Origin: Actinernus sp. WN-2022
Lineage: Eukaryota > Cnidaria > Anthozoa > Actiniaria > Actinernidae
Assembly: GCA_030867875.1 (NCBI GenBank)
Contig: JAOWCC010000936.1
Coordinates: 14,206,095-14,270,094, forward strand
Reading direction: 5' to 3'
DNA length: 64,000 nt
How positions within the stretch are numbered: position 1 is the stretch's first letter; the number at the start of each line of letters is the position of its first letter. A program made the position numbers and the translations under genes. Under the pieces are notes generated by a model, which saw nothing but the letters and a program-made list of their open reading frames with translations, was not told where the DNA came from and ran no database searches. Shown one piece after another: positions 61,002 through 64,000 of this stretch.

Positions 61002-62263
61002 AGTAGTATGAGAGGGACCGAATTAGCCTCCTTTTTGTGGCGCTATGCTAATTTTTGTGGCGCTATGCTAATTTTTGTGGCGCTTTCATTAATTCAATGA
61101 CGTCACGGTTCTATTGTCTTAGACTCATGAATAAAATGCGGCGCGCTCATGAATAAAGTGGTGCGTTCATGAATAAAATGCGGCGCTCTCATGAATAAAA
61201 TGCGGCGCTCATGAATATCTATTGTTCCTTTGGATGAGGTCATCGATCTATTCGGGCATGTTTGGGCAAAGCCTATTGTTTGGAACAGCTATAAAACCAG
61301 GAGCGATCGGCCCTGAATACATTCGAAGTTGAATGAAAAAAGTAATAAATATCTCGCAATATCTAAATCCCTTTGTAGCATAAATAGTAAGAACAAACTA
61401 CTCGTGATAGGCTCTAAACTGTCTTTATTATTTTCCTTTACAGTTAATAACTCATAAGATAATTGTATACAAAATCCACTGTGACTCATAAGAGAAATTT
61501 TGCTATTGTCCTTAGGGATTAACGATAACTGAAGAGCCTATTGTTTGGAGGAAAACTCTTGTGATGCAAATTCTTCTCTAAAACTGAACTATAATTACCA
61601 TACGAATATAAACAAACCACCAGATAATTAAACAAAGTTTATTCAATCTCAAAAACATCAATTTTAAAAACAGTTCGTTTTCCTTATCCTCGCGGAGTTG
61701 ATAGCTTTCTTATTTCTCAGTTCTTGGGTTGATATAATGTACCCTGTTACAAGATTACACTGATTTATGTTTCCATGATTTTTTTCTTGTTGACAAAAGC
61801 TACAGACAGTTGTGTTTTTACCGAGGAGAGGAAAATTAATGACCAAGGTAGTCTAGTCTAAAAACTATACTTCAGCTATCATTTTCTAGTCTAGTCTAGA
61901 AATTGTTAACCTAGGTAGTCTAGTCTAAAATGTCGTTCTAGACTACAAATATCTAGTCTAGAAACTAACAACACTCACAAGCCCTGAACGCCTGCCTCCT
62001 CCTACTCCTCCTCCTCCTCCCTCCTCCTCCTCCCTCCTCCTCCTCCCTCCTCCTCCTCCCTCCTCCTCCTCCCTCCTCCTCCTCCTCCCTCCTCCTCCTC
62101 CCTCCTCCTCCTCCTCCTCCCACCTCCTCCTCCTCCCTCAAAATAAGACAATAGAACCGTGACGTCATTGAATTAATGAAAGCGCCACAAAAATTAGCAT
62201 AGCGCCACAAAAATTAGCATAGCGCCAAAAAAAGGAGGCTAATTCGGTCCCTCTCATACTACT
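61002..62263. mobile_element. 1.26-kb element, 120-bp TIRs, 6-bp TSD ACTGTC
   Basis: The terminal inverted repeats (61002-61121 and 62144-62263) start AGTAGTATGAGAGGGACCG and contain two tandem copies of a CGCTATGCTAATTTTTGTGG unit. Directly outside, ACTGTC is duplicated (60996-61001 and 62264-62269). The interior has no transposase. It holds ATGAATAAAATGCGGCGCTC repeats (61125-61217), TAGTCTAGTCTAAAA repeats (61850-61960) and a CTC microsatellite. A 6-bp duplication and 5'-AG termini are reported features of Polintons, so this could be a non-autonomous relative; that link is inference. Confidence 0.88.
61993..62139. repeat. (CTC)n microsatellite
   Basis: About 145 bp of CTC/CCT triplets beside the right TIR. 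The Gly/Arg/Glu-rich frame across it on the minus strand is not a gene. Confidence 0.95.
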
Positions 62264-62269
62264 ACTGTC

Positions 62270-62700
62270 ACTAAAGTTCCGACGTCAAACCTTATGTTAG
62301 TGAGTATATTGCCGGATAGCAACGTTTCAATTTATTACATCATAATTACTGTAGCAGGAACGCCTACTGACAAAACATAGCTATTCAATGGTAAACTCGT
62401 GGATGTTTCCAATCAGAGGTTATTGGTCGTTTTTATACTAAGGTCGTTTTTAAACTTCCCTTCGTCGTATCGAAAAACGGTCTGAATTGGTGATAATATA
62501 TCAACGCTACTTTATGAATATGAGAAAACATTGATATGTAAACATTTGATGGTAGGGGCACTTTAATGTAATATGCCAATAATCTATCTTACAGAAACTT
62601 ATCTACACGCAAGTAAGCAAAATAAGTCATAGAATAACATACTATAATTAGAAGATGCGCAGTAGTTTCTATTTGAATAGCATGCTAATAAAAGAAGATT
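62270..62700. other. Non-coding stretch, nothing recognised
   Basis: No exon or repeat boundary seen. Confidence 0.5.
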
Positions 62701-62709
62701 TGGGGAAAA

Positions 62710-63185
62710 AATAAGCGTATATATCTGTTTATTTCGAAACAGCTCCATTAATTGGGAGTCTCCAATATAGTTGTATTCATCTCTAAGTATTTCAAAAAAA
62801 GCAGGTATTTTAAATTACGTTTGAATTGAGCTTTCGGTAGTACTTTAACAGAATATGGGATTCCATTCAAGATTTGAGGTCCAATTCTTTAGAACGTTTT
62901 TCTTAATTTCTCTGTTCTTGAGTATTTCATATAATAACAGTCATTTGTTGCAGAACGGGTTATATACTTATGTGTTTGGCAGGTTTTCTTTAAAATGTTA
63001 AGAATGTTAAATGGAGGCTGTTCGATCATGAACGTCATTCATTCAAGTTACTGAGAGATTGAAAGTATAAGAACGATAAAGGAAGCGTGTTAGATTGAAT
63101 GAAGAATGGTACAGCATGTTCTCTCATTTCAACAAAATATATTAAGTGACGTACGTGTACACGTTTTTGAAAAGGAAGGAAAAAC
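62710..63185 (-). mobile_element. Dead LINE reverse-transcriptase tail
   Basis: Reading the minus strand from about 63185 gives Gln-Lys-Arg-Val, His-Ala-Val-Pro-Phe-Phe and Leu-Pro-Leu-Ser-Phe-Leu. A stop and frameshift near 63040 follow, then Met-Ile-Glu-Gln-Pro-Pro-Phe-Asn-Ile, Ile-Gly-Pro-Gln-Ile-Leu-Asn-Gly-Ile-Pro and Pro-Lys-Ala-Gln-Phe-Lys. Another in-frame stop lies near 62887. This is the C-terminal end of a non-LTR reverse transcriptase broken by at least two mutations, so no long open frame remains. Confidence 0.75.
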
Positions 63186-64000
63186 AATAAGGAAAACAAT
63201 TAAGAAATAAATGTTTAATGAGTGTTTATAAATGTGATATAGAACTGGTCTCATTTCCAAAAATGTTAACTTTGATTTTCTCGGCCAAAATAAGTCGTAT
63301 CGCCAAAATAACTAAACACCATGACTCTACAACCAGAAGTTTAAGAATTCGAGTCCGAAGTATAACACGGCCTCTCGTTAAGGTGTAATTAATGATTGGA
63401 ATTTACTTGACAATTTTCGACTCATTATTTGTTGTTACATTCTATTGTGTGTCAGTAAAGTACCTAACAATTTAGACGATTGATTCTTCGGCTGCCATAA
63501 ACCCTAACCCGAATATTAATTGTAAACCGAGAGCATATGTATTTGAACTCTTAATTGGCGACATTAAGCTAAGGCTAGACTATAAATAAATTAGCTTTAA
63601 ATTAAGTCGTTTCTCCCTCTTCTCTTACGAAAGCACTCACAAATCAAAAACGTTAGCGAATAAATAGGTACATTTTGATTATGTTCATCGCTATTAAAAA
63701 AAGTATAATAATCAAATAAGTGAACTGGACTTACAATGAAAACGGAGTGCGATGAATATCTGAAACATTTTGTCAACTCCGTGCTAAACGCCACTAAATA
63801 CCGGATAACTATCGATTGCTGAGGTCAACCTCGGGTTTTCTGGGTTCAGCTAACGGGTTACTGAGAGAGTGCAGAAGCCTCCCATCACAATAGAGTGGTA
63901 AAATGTGACGTCACAAATGTGCAACATTTTGATTTACAATTTTTGGACCACCGATTCGGAACGAGCAATATGACAGAACTGTACACACCAAAAATGAGGT
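63186..64000. other. Right edge, no supported gene
   Basis: A palindromic TGACGTCA (CRE-like) lies at 63906-63913. A possible tiny first exon at 63735-63768 is discussed under rejected items. Otherwise AT-rich and unremarkable. Confidence 0.5.

Noticed and set aside
61965..62210. Gly/Arg/Glu-rich open frame on the minus strand
   Set aside because: It is a translation of the CTC microsatellite and crosses the right TIR of a transposon.
63735..63768. Possible first exon with a signal-peptide start (ATG, hydrophobic residues, GTAAGT donor, phase 1), with a CRE-like TGACGTCA about 140 bp upstream
   Set aside because: It encodes only 11 residues, and the N-terminal half of discoidin domain 1, which would have to follow it, is not found between it and 60440.

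Overview
The window looks like animal nuclear DNA, most likely from an anthozoan cnidarian such as a stony coral. That assignment is an inference. It rests on a long spliced gene of phase-1 immunoglobulin (Ig) exons with discoidin (F5/8 type C) and fibronectin III exons, a Polinton/Maverick-type element with a protein-primed DNA polymerase, CR1/L2-like LINE tails, tRNA-derived SINEs and many small foldback transposons in AT-rich DNA. The species cannot be named from the sequence.

Left part (1 to about 6.7 kb): one end of a Polinton/Maverick (adintovirus-like) element. Four small plus-strand ORFs of unknown function, three of them with clear membrane segments and the first running off the left edge, are followed by an 11-bp tandem array and a retrovirus-type DDE integrase. 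The integrase converges with a 1154-aa family B DNA polymerase and a two-finger C2H2 protein, both on the minus strand. The polymerase and finger genes carry the same roughly 60-bp upstream module at exactly the same distance from their ATGs. Capsid, ATPase and protease genes are not in the window and would have to lie further left. A 166-bp hairpin element follows at 6.9-7.05 kb.

Remainder (7.3 to 60.4 kb, minus strand): one very large gene, or a tight cluster. Thirty exons have clean GT/AG boundaries and together encode about 2,800 aa: half a discoidin domain, one complete discoidin domain, one Ig, one FN3, then 25 more Ig domains. Each Ig exon is one whole domain flanked by phase-1 introns. 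By sequence class the Ig exons run G-like, C/H-like, A,B,C, then A-B-C-D-E-F-G-H (44.0-32.7 kb), a second A-B-C-D-E-F-G-H (28.5-22.0 kb), then A-B-C-D (11.3-7.3 kb). The two eight-exon blocks have identical exon lengths exon by exon and about 85-95% protein identity by eye, while their introns differ. Both end in H followed by an array of the same roughly 113-bp minisatellite. Neither the start (signal peptide, first half of discoidin 1) nor the end (transmembrane or cytoplasmic part) of the protein is visible. The domain make-up suggests a secreted or cell-surface adhesion or recognition protein; that role is inferred.

Introns and flanks hold four LINE 3' ends (11.5, 36.3, 39.3 and 62.9 kb), two tRNA-derived SINEs (8.7 and 46.7 kb), a 6-kb inverted repeat bounded by TTAA (13.98-19.98 kb) with a TTAA MITE nested inside, a 1.26-kb element with 120-bp TIRs and a 6-bp target duplication (61.0-62.3 kb), and about twenty hairpin MITEs.
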